Below, piece after piece: positions 26,471-36,631 of a stretch of DNA of 64,000 nt. The position numbers and the translations under genes are program-made. Every line of letters begins with the position of its first letter. Positions within the stretch are counted from its first letter, which is position 1. Source of the stretch: Symsagittifera roscoffensis (taxonomy: Eukaryota; Xenacoelomorpha; Acoela; Convolutidae); the NCBI RefSeq assembly GCF_963678635.1, contig NW_026970878.1, forward strand, positions 1 to 64,000, in the 5' to 3' direction. The notes beneath the pieces were generated by a model, which made no database searches, had not been told where the DNA came from, and saw nothing but the letters and a program-made list of their open reading frames with translations.

Positions 26471-26720
26471 GCTATATGGGCACCTCATTATATAACTTCC
26501 AAACTATAGACTGTTTTTGATTTTGCCCAACGAGAGTATCCATTTTGTGGTGCTCCTCAAAGCTAGTGACAAAATGCCTGATTGTCAAGCTAGTGACAAA
26601 ATTGCACAATAAAGCGGGATAACACTGCCGCGCGAATCGTGAGGGTGATTTGCGCGGCAGTGTTATCCCGCTTTATTGTGCAATTTTCTCAGTGTGGTTA
26701 CCTTGATATTGAAAAATCAG
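26470..26720 (-). pseudogene. Remnant of GIY-YIG region, rearranged
   Basis: 26500-26590 matches 56030-56120, the end of the GIY-YIG-like segment at 56040-56265. About 110 bp including the CxxC core is missing here and is replaced by the left arm of a perfect inverted repeat (26599-26634). Confidence 0.55.
26599..26688. repeat. Perfect 36-bp inverted repeat with 18-nt spacer
   Basis: The left arm 26599-26634 (AAAATTGCACAATAAAGCGG...) is exactly complementary to the right arm 26653-26688 (...CCGCTTTATTGTGCAATTTT). In the homologous copy only the right arm is present (56254-56288, with one mismatch). The left arm was therefore created here secondarily. Confidence 0.95.
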
Positions 26721-26859
26721 GTTGCATTTCAGTAATCTAGAACTATCGATTGTTTTTTAACGTAGACAAGTTAGAGTCAATTTTCCGTAACTTAACGGAC
26801 AAAAAATTACTTTTTTTTTGAAAAAATTAGATAAAAATTTAAGTTTTGTTCAGACGCAG

Positions 26860-28500
26860 CTGAAAAATGATTATCGTGTACAATTTTCTAAAATCATTGA
26901 TTTATTCTGCAATAATCTTTTGGTAGCCTAAATGCATTTGTATAAGTTTTCCTTTTGTTAGTAAGATATTGGTATAGATATGTAACACATTTCAATTCAC
27001 TTTTTCTCTCAATTAATGAAAAATGATTACCTTTTCCGTAGTGCTGCAAAAGATTTGAAATTTGAGCTAAAAAAGTGCGTTTCAAAGCCCTTTTCAACTG
27101 CTTTTTTATGGACGGTCTTGAAGTTGCATCGATTTTTATCATCAGTTAGGCTGCATAATCTAAATAACGTAAGAATAAACTTTGAAAGGCAAAACATTTT
27201 TAAGTATAAATTTCAAACAAAACTAAAACGATGCTTTCATGGTTTTAGCTGTGAAGCGAGCGAAAGCAACAAACAAGTTGTTTACAGGAATTTCTTTTAA
27301 ACGAACAGAAGTAATTACCAACAACACTGTTCAGGTAATTACAAATAACATCGTTCAGGCATGTTATCAATAGCAGTTGATATGGAAACTCATCTGTGTT
27401 CACATTATGTCTTTGAGGTTGTAATTTTGATTTTAGCTGTTCCACTTTGATCTTGTTTAAAAACAGCAGGTCAAACAGCTGAAACAGTAGTGATACCGGC
27501 AGCAACTTGCAATTAAAAAGACGATTGTGATAACTAGAAACGTAACTTTCCCGTTTTGTAAGTTATGATTGAAAACCCTCAAGTCGTTTTAGCTCTGGTT
27601 TGTTAGGATAACAACCGGTCCATAAGTACTGGTTGAGCATTTAGAGTATACATTTTTGGTTTTTTATTATTTGGTAAAGATTTACTTCTGCGTTTATCTT
27701 TGGAAACTTTTTGAAAATCTGTCGGCTATATGCCGTGACCGCCATAGATTATGACAATACTTCAACCCAGGTTCAAGAAAGGAATCAAAAATGAAAGATA
27801 TGTCAGATGCGGCAAAAACTAAATTTGGTTGGCGTTCCTTTTTCTGACTATAATTAGTTAACCGAATTAGTTGAGTTTTGTCCAAATTCGTATCTTTTTG
27901 TTTTAGTTGCTCAATGAATAAAAATCGAAACGTCGTCTTGTAATAACTGAGAATCTTCAATTTTTATTTTAGCATCATTGGCATGAAGAAGCAATGTTGA
28001 TATTTTAAATTCTATTATTAGGTCTTCTATAAACGCTAACAACAAAAGGGGATCCAAAAAAGAACCTTGAGAAACACCAGTAATTATTGGTTGATGTGAA
28101 GAACATACCCCATCTGTTAATACTCTGATGGCTTCCCGTTAAAAAAAAGTGAAATAGCCTATACAATTTTTTTCTTCCAAAACCAAACAAATTAAATTTG
28201 CTAATTAAGTTATCAAAACTGACTTTATCTGATATTTTGAAGAAGCCCAAGTATAGCGTGAAAACTTCATTGCCAATATCAGGCACCTCCATAAGATAAT
28301 TTAAATGAAACAAAAGTTGACTTATATGGGAAAGTTTCTTCCTAAATCCATTTTGGTTTTCGTTCAGTTTCGGCTCAATAAAATTATAGAGCTTTTACAG
28401 GTAGCATACAGTCAGCACTTTGATGAGTTGCAAATTGAGCACAAAATCAGCAATTTCCAGCGTCATCTTAATCTTTGTTTGCAGTTTTTTGATTAATTGT
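26860..28500 (-). pseudogene. LINE-like reverse transcriptase, copy L2
   Basis: Close copy of L1. The minus strand at 28313-28005 reads VFTLYLGFFKISDKVSFDNL and LFGFGRKKLYRLFHFFLTG, then the GVSQGS-L-PLLLLAFIEDL box at about 28090-28020 in another frame, with a stop near 28140. 27960-27694 reads LIRLTNYSQKK, then SDISFIFDSFLEPGLKY. Broken frames. Its upstream extension (28500-29794) carries the LTR insertion. Confidence 0.7.
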
Positions 28501-29790
28501 CAAATTTCCTTGTGACAGGATATTTATGATTTTTACTAAAAGTTCTGATCAAATTTAAGAAGTAATTGTAATGGAATTAATTCGACCGAAACTTTTCTAG
28601 CTATACGAATAGGTAGTCTATGTATAGGTAATCTATTTCAATTGATACTGTCGAAATGTTTTTGTTTCTATGTATTTAGAGGTTTTCAGAAATCCAGTAT
28701 AACGTGTATAAGTATGTTCTTTGACAATATCAAACGCCTGTCAGATAATTTAAATGAATCAAAATGTGACTTATAATGGAAAGCTGTTTCCGGAAACAAC
28801 GTTGGTTTTTGTTCATTTTGGCTTAAAATGTTATATAGCTTTTGGTATAAAAAAACTTTCGAAGCAACCTACTCTGCTGAGACTGGCAGCAGGTCTATTC
28901 AAAAAGTACTTTGTCCTGAGCTTAAATTTGAAAAGATATTTTACCTATGATTGTTTTTTTTAAGTTATGGGGGTTCAAAGGGCTCTTTTTCCTTTCCCCC
29001 CACCTCACACGAGCATCAATTTCATGGTCTCACGAGTGGTTTTACAAGTTTAAATATGAAGACCAAACATGTTTGTCATGGTATAATTAGTCTACAAGTC
29101 AATTTCATGACGATTTAACTATGTGAACAGTTATTTTAATTATAAAAATTTCCAGATGGGGGGAAAGAAAAAAGAACTGTTTAAAGATTGCCATCTCGGC
29201 CAATTCGAGACAATTAACGCGCGATATATTTCGCTATATTAACGCGTAAGCGGAGATTTAATCAGTCTTATAAATCGTTCCAAATTGGTTGAACGAAGCT
29301 TATTTGCCATAATTGATATGTTACAAGGAACTAAATCTATCTTTTTGTATTTTATAAGGCGTGTGGGGGGATGATTTTCATAAAAAATTTCAAATTTTAG
29401 AAAAAAAAATTTACATTTTATTTTATTTCAATTAATTTTTTTATGTTATTACTGCTGCTCCATAAACCTTAAAAGGCAGTCGGAACATTCAGGGCTTCGC
29501 CCTGATACCAGCAGTCTTGTATAGCTTTTGGTATAAAAAACTTTCGAAGCATAAACCCACTCTGCTGAGACTGGCAGCAGGTCTATTTTATTCAAAAGCA
29601 AATTGCTCTTTTTTATTGAATCAAGTAACAGGAAACTCACAAGGTTGAATGATTTTATCCATCAAATTCATGAAATGAATGAACAAGGGATAGGGGGATT
29701 GATATTCTTTTGATAAATGCACCAAATCAAGCTCGTCTGTACTTCATTGCCAAAACAGAGGCGCTTAATATTGGCAATAGAATTTTCAGG
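28500..29790. repeat. Upstream part of L2 repeat with a 600-bp insert
   Basis: 28500-28860 and 29585-29790 match 17220-17575 and 17595-17778. Between them, about 28870-29580 is extra sequence flanked by a roughly 75-bp direct repeat (TAGCTTTTGGTATAAAAAA... at 28833 and 29523). The insert includes GACAATTAACGCGCGATATA, which is shared with 59819. No gene recognised. Confidence 0.65.
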
Positions 29791-29794
29791 TTAT

Positions 29795-30204
29795 TGGAAC
29801 CTGATCTAAACTACATTTTATGATTGGATAAATTAGATATTTTACCACTGTAAAGTATTTAATATTAACCAATCATGATCCATCTAACTAACAACCCACT
29901 TATTTGTAAGTGCTGGAATTACTTGTAATTTCAGCACCAGAGAGATTTGAATTTAACTTAGAAATTAGTTGACTCTCCAAGAAGACTTCAGCAGCCGCAA
30001 TAAACCAGTATACCCTAGATCTATTGAGCCTAGCAGAGACTAGTTAAACACCCTGAGACTAGATAGTATAAGAGTAAGATTAGGATCGGTATTAGACTAA
30101 GAAGTTGCACGAATCTATCCGGCCGAAAATAAGATAGCGTGACGAGCAGACGGTGTACCCTATCCGAAATTACTCTATGAGTTAACCACCTCGGTTCTAA
30201 CTCA
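29795..30204 (+). repeat. 5' LTR
   Basis: 410 bp, starting TGGAACCTGATC and ending CGGTTCTAACTCA. A TATAAG box lies near 30067 and an AATAAA signal at 29999-30004. About six mismatches to the 3' LTR and none seen against the third LTR at 60408-60817. Confidence 0.95.
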
Positions 30205-30206
30205 TC

Positions 30207-30229
30207 TGGTGCGACCATAAGTCTCGAAC
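30207..30229 (+). promoter_or_regulatory. Candidate primer binding site
   Basis: Two bases after the LTR comes TGGTGCGACCATAAGTCTCG followed by AAC. Its complement ends in CCA and carries a T-loop-like GTTCGAGAC, so it looks like the 3' end of a host tRNA over more than 20 nt. It is one base short of a standard acceptor arm, so I do not assign the isoacceptor. Confidence 0.6.
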
Positions 30230-31456
30230 AAGACCTTAATAGCTTAGAATTAACCAAAAATAGATTAGAAATTAGACAAAACATTTTTAAAATGTTACAC
30301 GACGATAATTTAATCGAAATGTCTCTACGACTCAATAGATCAAAGCCAATATTCCGAACGATAAGAGAACTACCCGGAATTGGAAGAAGACCTCGAACCA
30401 GAGACGACATACGACAAAGTAGAAACTTACCAAATAGTTATATGATAGTACGGCAAAAGCCAACACAAACCTTTATATTTAGAATCTTATTAGCAATGAA
30501 TTTAGATTTTCATTTGCAAACTTAAATCTTGAAGTCAATCTTCATAATCATTTCAGGCGCTAAACAAAATATTAATATACAATAACGATTGATAAAAAGA
30601 TCTCAGATCGTTTTCCTAAAATTCTGCAGTATTATATAAAAAACATGTTTGGAAAATATTTATTGAAAATCAAAATAAAAATTAGTAGCATGACAATAAA
30701 CTGTTAGTAATCATAAATTATCCAATTGTCCCAGCTTCATCACCTAAAACATAACAGCAATCATAAACTCACTAATATCATTAAAACACTAAATCTTTTC
30801 TTAAACAAATTTAAACCATTTTAAACTTAAATTCACTTAATTTTCAAATCAGATCATCAAGGCTTATCCTTGGATCTTAATTCGTTTTCTATTCAATTAA
30901 AATTTAAATACTTGATCATCAAGGCCTATCCTTGGATCAAAAAGAACAATTTTGTTCTCCCCCACCCACTTAGCTAGTGTCTAACGACCTCAAACGTCGA
31001 TTCACTATCCAACCCTTTCAAAAAACCCAAGACTAATAGAAATTTTTCAACAAAACTAACCATTCAAATTAGGATAAACAGTGAAGAACTTCGGTTACTC
31101 ATCCTTCACTTGAACCCTCCTCTTATCAAAACCCAGGATAAATCTTAGACTTAGTAAGTTTAAAATAGTATCTAACGAACTACTCGCGTTCTAATTATAC
31201 CTGAACCTTGTGGATCGATTTACTATTCTCCAACCCTTGAACACAATCACTACCCCTAAGTAAGATTAAGTAAGTTAACACCTTAGCTTATACTAGCCAC
31301 GAGAAAGTAAAAAATCATTCTTCGGAATCGATATACTTTTCTCTCCAAACCTGAACAAATAGACCCAGGTTAAGCTAACCAAAAAATCGTAAGGACTAAC
31401 AATTTAAGAAAATAGAAATCATCTAACAACTTTTTGCATCCGTCATCCTAAACCTT
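30230..31456 (+). other. Long leader with repeated stem-loop
   Basis: About 1.25 kb without a credible long ORF. It contains GATCATCAAGGCYTATCCTT followed by GGATC twice (30852-30876 and 30914-30938); each copy is an imperfect inverted repeat able to fold. It also holds a good donor-like GTAAGT near 31269. Likely roles are packaging or dimerisation signals and the donor for subgenomic mRNAs, by analogy with retroviruses. Confidence 0.55.
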
Positions 31457-31924
31457 ATGTCATTTAAAAATCTAGGAAACAAACAAACAATCGTTTTGCA
31501 CAACTGTGAAATTGATAACAAAAAATACGACCTTGTAATCACACCTCATACACAAACACTTGGATACATTAGAACAAAACGACAAACACTAAAAAGAAAA
31601 ATAATAACTAAACAAAGACAAATAACACGAAAAAGATTTTCCAAAAATAGAAACGCATTTTCAGAATCAGAATCCAGCAATTTAGACGAACTTTATAAAT
31701 TAAAAGAATCAATTGATAAAAATTGTCCCATTCACGATCAATTATATTTTTCCGACTCAGAAACAACTTCAAATTCATCAAAAAGAGGAAAAAGACGAAT
31801 AAAAAAGCAATATAAACACAAACCAGTACACTTATATAACTGGAATCAACCAATTAGACACATCGATAATTACCTACTAACAGTCATTAAACGAAAAAAT
31901 GAGCCAAACACACACTCCAAGTGA
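31457..31924 (+). CDS. Orphan basic leader ORF (155 codons)
   Basis: It opens at the first ATG after the leader and is intact. The product is very basic and Ser-rich: a Lys/Arg cluster around residues 35-62 (TKRQTLKRKIITKQRQITRK), an acidic/Ser stretch at 66-80 and 98-106, then a second basic patch SKRGKRRIKKQ. No transmembrane segment or signal peptide. It overlaps the next ORF by 26 nt in another frame. I recognise no family. The basic clusters could be nuclear-localising or nucleic-acid binding, which is inference only. It is accessory compared with ordinary gypsy elements, which start directly with gag. Confidence 0.6.
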   Translation: MSFKNLGNKQTIVLHNCEIDNKKYDLVITPHTQTLGYIRTKRQTLKRKIITKQRQITRKRFSKNRNAFSESESSNLDELYKLKESIDKNCPIHDQLYFSDSETTSNSSKRGKRRIKKQYKHKPVHLYNWNQPIRHIDNYLLTVIKRKNEPNTHSK

Positions 31925-32543
31925 AGATAGTCCAGATGATGACGATATCTTCCCCTTCCTCGTAGATGCACCGACTGATAGAGGACAGCATATACTTTGC
32001 AAGAATTTACTACTAAATTTGTTTGAACCCGGAATCAGCCCATGTAAAACAGAGTTCCCAGATGTAAAAATCAAAAGACAAATTATTGATCACTATCTGA
32101 AAGATATATGTAATTTGACACAACAATACGGAATCTACACCATAGAATTCACCTCACCAAACCCGAATCACCGCAAATATGTAATTCAAACAGACGACCT
32201 TGATTTAGAATTTTCAAAAGTATTCTCAGAATACATAAAAAGCATACAATATCATAACTCACAAAGAGCAAACTCCATATTCACTAATGAAGTTTTTGCC
32301 ATAATATATAGTTATATCTCAATATTAGAGAACGAAATTCCAATCCCAAGTGTCTCACCGACAGAGACATCCAAACATGTAAAGGTACGACATGAAATCA
32401 CACTATTTTCAACTTTTCTACATATAATTAGAGAAAATTTCACCAAAGATGATGTTTCACAACATACAAAACATGACTTACAAAAAATTTTGGCATGGTT
32501 TATAATAGATTATTTCACACATAATATAGTTTTATTTAATTAA
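31899..32543 (+). CDS. Orphan leader ORF 2 (214 codons), upstream of gag
   Basis: ATG at 31899, overlapping ORF1; stop TAA at 32541-32543. The N-terminus is acidic (SEDSPDDDDIF), followed by a mostly alpha-helical-looking region with no recognised motif (LLNLFEPGIS, then YIKSIQ, FAIIYSYISIL, LFSTFLHIIREN, LAWFIIDYF). The gag reading frame becomes open at 32540, in the -1 frame, right at this stop. This ORF could therefore be the N-terminal, matrix-like part of a longer Gag, either by frameshifting or because one base has been gained or lost. The junction contains a small direct repeat, ATTTCACAAGCA, at 32543 and 32561. Unknown function. Confidence 0.6.
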   Translation: MSQTHTPSEDSPDDDDIFPFLVDAPTDRGQHILCKNLLLNLFEPGISPCKTEFPDVKIKRQIIDHYLKDICNLTQQYGIYTIEFTSPNPNHRKYVIQTDDLDLEFSKVFSEYIKSIQYHNSQRANSIFTNEVFAIIYSYISILENEIPIPSVSPTETSKHVKVRHEITLFSTFLHIIRENFTKDDVSQHTKHDLQKILAWFIIDYFTHNIVLFN

Positions 32544-34837
32544 TTTCACAAGCAGATTTAATTTCACAAGCAAGAAAAAATTTCAGACCTCAAAATTCAA
32601 ACGATGATACCGCCATCACAGAACAGTCAGACTACGTTTGGGACCCCGAATGGTCTCATTATGCATTTATAAATATCCCACAATCAATTGCAAGCCAAGC
32701 AATAAGTACAATATCTTATATAAGAGATTATGTAAGAGTAGTACCATTAACCATTGACGCAACACCATTAAACAACAATACATTTTTACTTGATACTCGA
32801 AATAACAGTTTAAATTCGACCGTCATACACAATGAAAACCTTAATGGAACTAGAAATCTCACTCAACAAGATATTCAGACACCATCACACTTCATAAATG
32901 AAGAAATTGTCCAAACAACAACAACTACACAACAAAGTATTTCACCAATACGTCCAAATTTAACAACACCAAGAAATACAAACACTTCGCTAGCACAGGT
33001 AACCTTACAATCAATCGTTAAACCTTCGGTTGCTCCAAAATATTCACAAATGGATTACCAAACATATAGACCCATGACAATACCGTCAAAAACACGCAGA
33101 ACATTCACAAGAAACAATTTTGCGGAACATAATTATAATTATACACATTCATCAAAAACAAACTATCCTCCACGAAATAATCATAATAATAATCAAATCA
33201 GATCTCGATATTGGAATAATCCAATGGCAACAACCAATTCAGTAAATTTTCAAGCTAATCCACATCCTCCACAGGATCGTAGTGAAAATTACCCATTCTT
33301 TCAACAGAATATAAATAAAAAACAAGCACCTCATCGAACGGATTACCTATCCTCTGATGATGATCATTTACAACCAGATATATTTGCAACATATACCCAA
33401 GAATATCGCGGACAAGGAATGCAGAAACCATATACACATCATAGAAATTTTTCTCCACACCAGATAGATACACAAAATCAACAACCAATACAAATGCAAA
33501 ACCCAATTAATACACAATCGTTTCAACCAATTCAGCCACAAAACCCAATGATTACACACTCGTATCAACCAACACAAATGCAAAATGAAATACCACTTCC
33601 ATATTATCTTCAACAACACGAAATAACAAAAAATCAACTTTCTAATTTTTCACAAATGCCAAATGCAGCAGAATCATTACAAATGACAATGAATCCATAC
33701 CTTATGGGTGGATCATCAATAACATCAAACAAACCATTAATGGTATTCACAGAAACAGACCCTGAATATTCTGTAGAAGATTATTTAAATGCAGTAACAG
33801 CAACTTTAATTTTAAATATAGGACCTGAACCAATTAATACGCCACTACATCAAAACTGGATACATCGACGCACAGCGTTGATACAGACAACCCTAGACGG
33901 CGCAGCCCAAAAATGGTTTTCAATATTGCCTATAGAAATAAAATCAAATTGGAAGAGATTTACACAAGAATTTTCAAAAATGTTTGACTCCGAAAGAAAT
34001 AAACAACAACAAAGAGTTCTATGTAATGAAATTCGCAGATTACGAAATGAAACCATCAAACAATTAGCAGTACGTACCGAAACACTAGTTCGAAAAGCAT
34101 ATTCATTAAATACACACGATTATAAAAACACAAAAATGACAGAAATCTTAATGATGACCTTAACACCTCAATTAAGGAAAATAGCAATAAAAAAGAGAGC
34201 ATCCCATCCATCCTCAATTCGAGAGCCCGATTTAGATTTTCGAAAACTAGTAGACAAGCTAGAGCAAGCGGAAATCACAATGAAACTTGAAGAAACAGAA
34301 AATCTGAAATTACAATATGTTAATCGAATTGAAACAAATACCACAAATATCAATAATATACAGGATTCAGATACAGACCTCGTTGAAAAAATCACTGAAA
34401 TACTCAATATTTATGAAAAACACCCAAATTTTAAAGGCAAACCATCTTTCAAAAAATGGTGTAATTATTGCCGACGATACGGACATAGTATCTCCGAATG
34501 TAGACAAAAACAACAGGGCAATCAAAACAAACCTCAAAAATATAAAGAACCGAATAAATCATTCTATCAATACATGAAGAAAGATCAAAATCTACCGAAC
34601 AAAAATGTATACAGCAACAACAGTTCAGGAAAACCACTACCGAACAATACCAACTACACGAGAAATCAATCACCATATAACTCAAGTTATAGAGGAAGAT
34701 CACCAGAACGAAGAAATACACAAAATTCGTCACAAAATCATTACAATAGACCAAATAGTCGAAATAACTACTCCAGATCAAATTCAAATACAACACAATT
34801 TGTTTCTAGGTCTAATTCCCAATCAAGAAATAATTAA
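32540..34837 (+). CDS. gag: Gag polyprotein (capsid plus CCHC knuckle)
   Basis: The frame is open from 32540, but its first ATG is at 33050, giving 595 residues. The 170 codons before that ATG look like protein (for example VWDPEWSHYAFINIP), so the true product may begin upstream through ORF2. From the ATG: residues 1-220 are Gln/Asn/Pro-rich. Residues 225-410 form a Retrotrans_gag-type capsid domain (VEDYLNAVTATL, then GAAQKWFSILP, then WKRFTQEFSKMF). Residues 471-484 are a CX2CX4HX4C zinc knuckle (CNYC, H, C). The tail is Arg/Ser/Asn-rich. TAA at 34835-34837 ends it, yet the same frame stays open beyond it into protease. Gag would bind and package the RNA and build the core. Confidence 0.9.
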   Translation, partial: LISQADLISQARKNFRPQNSNDDTAITEQSDYVWDPEWSHYAFINIPQSIASQAISTISYIRDYVRVVPLTIDATPLNNNTFLLDTRNNSLNSTVIHNENLNGTRNLTQQDIQTPSHFINEEIVQTTTTTQQSISPIRPNLTTPRNTNTSLAQVTLQSIVKPSVAPKYSQMDYQTYRPMTIPSKTRRTFTRNNFAEHNYNYTHSSKTNYPPRNNHNNNQIRSRYWNNPMATTNSVNFQANPHPPQDRSENYPFFQQNINKKQAPHRTDYLSSDDDHLQPDIFATYTQEYRGQGMQKPYTHHRNFSPHQIDTQNQQPIQMQNPINTQSFQPIQPQNPMITHSYQPTQMQNEIPLPYYLQQHEITKNQLSNFSQMPNAAESLQMTMNPYLMGGSSITSNKPLMVFTETDPEYSVEDYLNAVTATLILNIGPEPINTPLHQNWIHRRTALIQTTLDGAAQKWFSILPIEIKSNWKRFTQEFSKMFDSERNKQQQRVLCNEIRRLRNETIKQLAVRTETLVRKAYSLNTHDYKNTKMTEILMMTLTPQLRKIAIKKRASHPSSIREPDLDFRKLVDKLEQAEITMKLEETENLKLQYVNRIETNTTNINNIQDSDTDLVEKITEILNIYEKHPNFKGKPSFKKWCNYCRRYGHSISECRQKQQGNQNKPQKYKEPNKSFYQYMKKDQNLPNKNVYSNNSSGKPLPNNTNYTRNQSPYNSSYRGRSPERRNTQNSSQNHYNRPNSRNNYSRSNSNTTQFVSRSNSQSRNN

Positions 34838-36631
34838 TATCCAAACAATCAATCACGAAACTCATCATACAATAGAAATAGAAACTACTCCAATAATCGA
34901 AATAGAAGTTATTCAAACAACCGAAACCAGAATTACCCGAACAATCGATCAAGGAATAACTCATATAATAGATCAAACTATAACAGACCAAACAATAATT
35001 ATCAAAACAGATCACGAAATAATTCACAAAATCGACATTCAATTTATAATAATCGTTATAGAAATTATTCCCAATCACCACACAGGAATAATAACCATTA
35101 TAATAATTCCAACAATCGCCACAGAAGTAGTACACCTAAACATCAAAGAAATATTAATCAAGTACAATCAAACCCAGAAACAACATCAGACCCCCCAGGT
35201 ATTGATGACACAGGAAATAACGAACTACAACTAAATCAAATAAACTGTGAATCATCAGATTCAGAAAGTGATACAGAGAACACTATCTCCATAAATATGA
35301 TAGCAGTCGAAAATGACTACGAACCTATTATATATGAACAACCTTTTTCATCACATATATATGAAAATCAATTAGAACTCCTTCACAATTATTATATTGA
35401 ACCCATCCATTCTACACAAACGGCACAAGAAACTAACGAAATTAACACTACAAATCAATCCAATGAAAATAATAAAACAAAATGCTTGAATACAAATCAC
35501 ATCTATCAAAATATACAAAAAGAACAACCCAAAGAAACAATTTGGACAATACCATTTCTTTTAGAAAGTCCAAGAAGCAAAGAATTTCAACCACCAGATC
35601 TTGAAATTGATTTTTTAATTGATTCAGGAGCAGAATCAAACATAATAAACATTCCCACATGGAATGAGATAAAATCACTACACCCAAAACTAACGCCCCT
35701 TGAAACATCCAGTAAACTAGCAACAGCACAAGGATCAACATTAGTAAACTATGGAAAAATTCAATTATTTCTTCTCCCCACAAGAACAATAGAACAAAAT
35801 AAAATTTTAAATAAACCATTTAAACAAATATTCCATATCACTGATATTAAACACAATATCATTGGAATACCATTTATCTCTAAATATATACCAACAACCA
35901 CAATTTTGAATAGTAAAATACTAATCAAAGATAAATACACAAAAACAAAAGACACATCCCTAACATTTTTTCAAAGATTAAATAAACAACCACCATTCTT
36001 TTCAAAATTTTATCCGATATATAATCAACAAAGAAAACACCTGAAACCACTATCAGGAAACATATATAATTTTTCAATAAAACAAGTTCACCAATATGAT
36101 AAAAAACAAAATAAACAACAACTCTATATGTCAGACTTTGAATTCAAACCTATCCATAAGTTTTTCAAAATCACAATCTCATCCATAAAATATTTGAAAA
36201 ACTCGAATTCAGATATTATATCTCTACATGTATACAACAATACACCCTATCAAGTAACATTACCTCTAGGACTTTTAGGCTATTGCGAAACCAACGCTAC
36301 GATATCACCAATACATGAAAAAGCATACCGCGTAAATAATATACTCCAATTATTAGATATTTGTCAATCTACAATTCTTAATGAAGAATTATCCATAAAT
36401 AATATAATAAGTAATGAAAAAAGAAATACAGATTATTTCACAAAAACTCCATATTTCAAACCTACATTCAACATAAGTAACTACACAGAGACTCAACAGA
36501 AGTTTTTAACAATGTTTAACTTTCAACATTCACAAATAACACAAGACGAATTTGATAAATTAGCCAAACAGCTAATAAAGTATTCATCAGTCTATGCAAC
36601 ATCTAAATTTGATGTTGGCAAAATCAGTTGA
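34838..36631 (+). pseudogene. pol: Retropepsin segment of pol
   Basis: In the same frame as gag and separated from it only by the TAA at 34835. After about 150 Asn/Arg/Tyr-rich codons come an acidic Ser/Glu stretch and then the aspartic protease: FLIDSGAESNIINIP with the catalytic DSG at 35621-35629 (residues 109-111 counted from the ATG at 35297). The domain ends near the HNIIGIPFISKYIP segment, which corresponds to the retropepsin ILG loop. About 200 residues of linker toward RT follow. A TGA at 36629-36631 interrupts the frame, which then continues into RT. No frame change is needed from gag to RT, so a single Gag-Pol frame is likely ancestral. Confidence 0.85.

Noticed and set aside
30207-30229. 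Assigning the primer tRNA as Arg
   Set aside because: The complement resembles an Arg tRNA 3' end only partly and is one base short, so the isoacceptor is left open.
32535-32550. Programmed -1 frameshift from ORF2 to gag
   Set aside because: No X-XXY-YYZ heptamer in the right phase. Overlap is only a few bases.
34605-35234. 209-codon ORF in another frame over the gag-protease linker
   Set aside because: It reads the Asn/Tyr/Arg repeat in a shifted frame (Ile/Thr/His-rich) and contains no domain. The in-frame reading is continuous with gag and protease.
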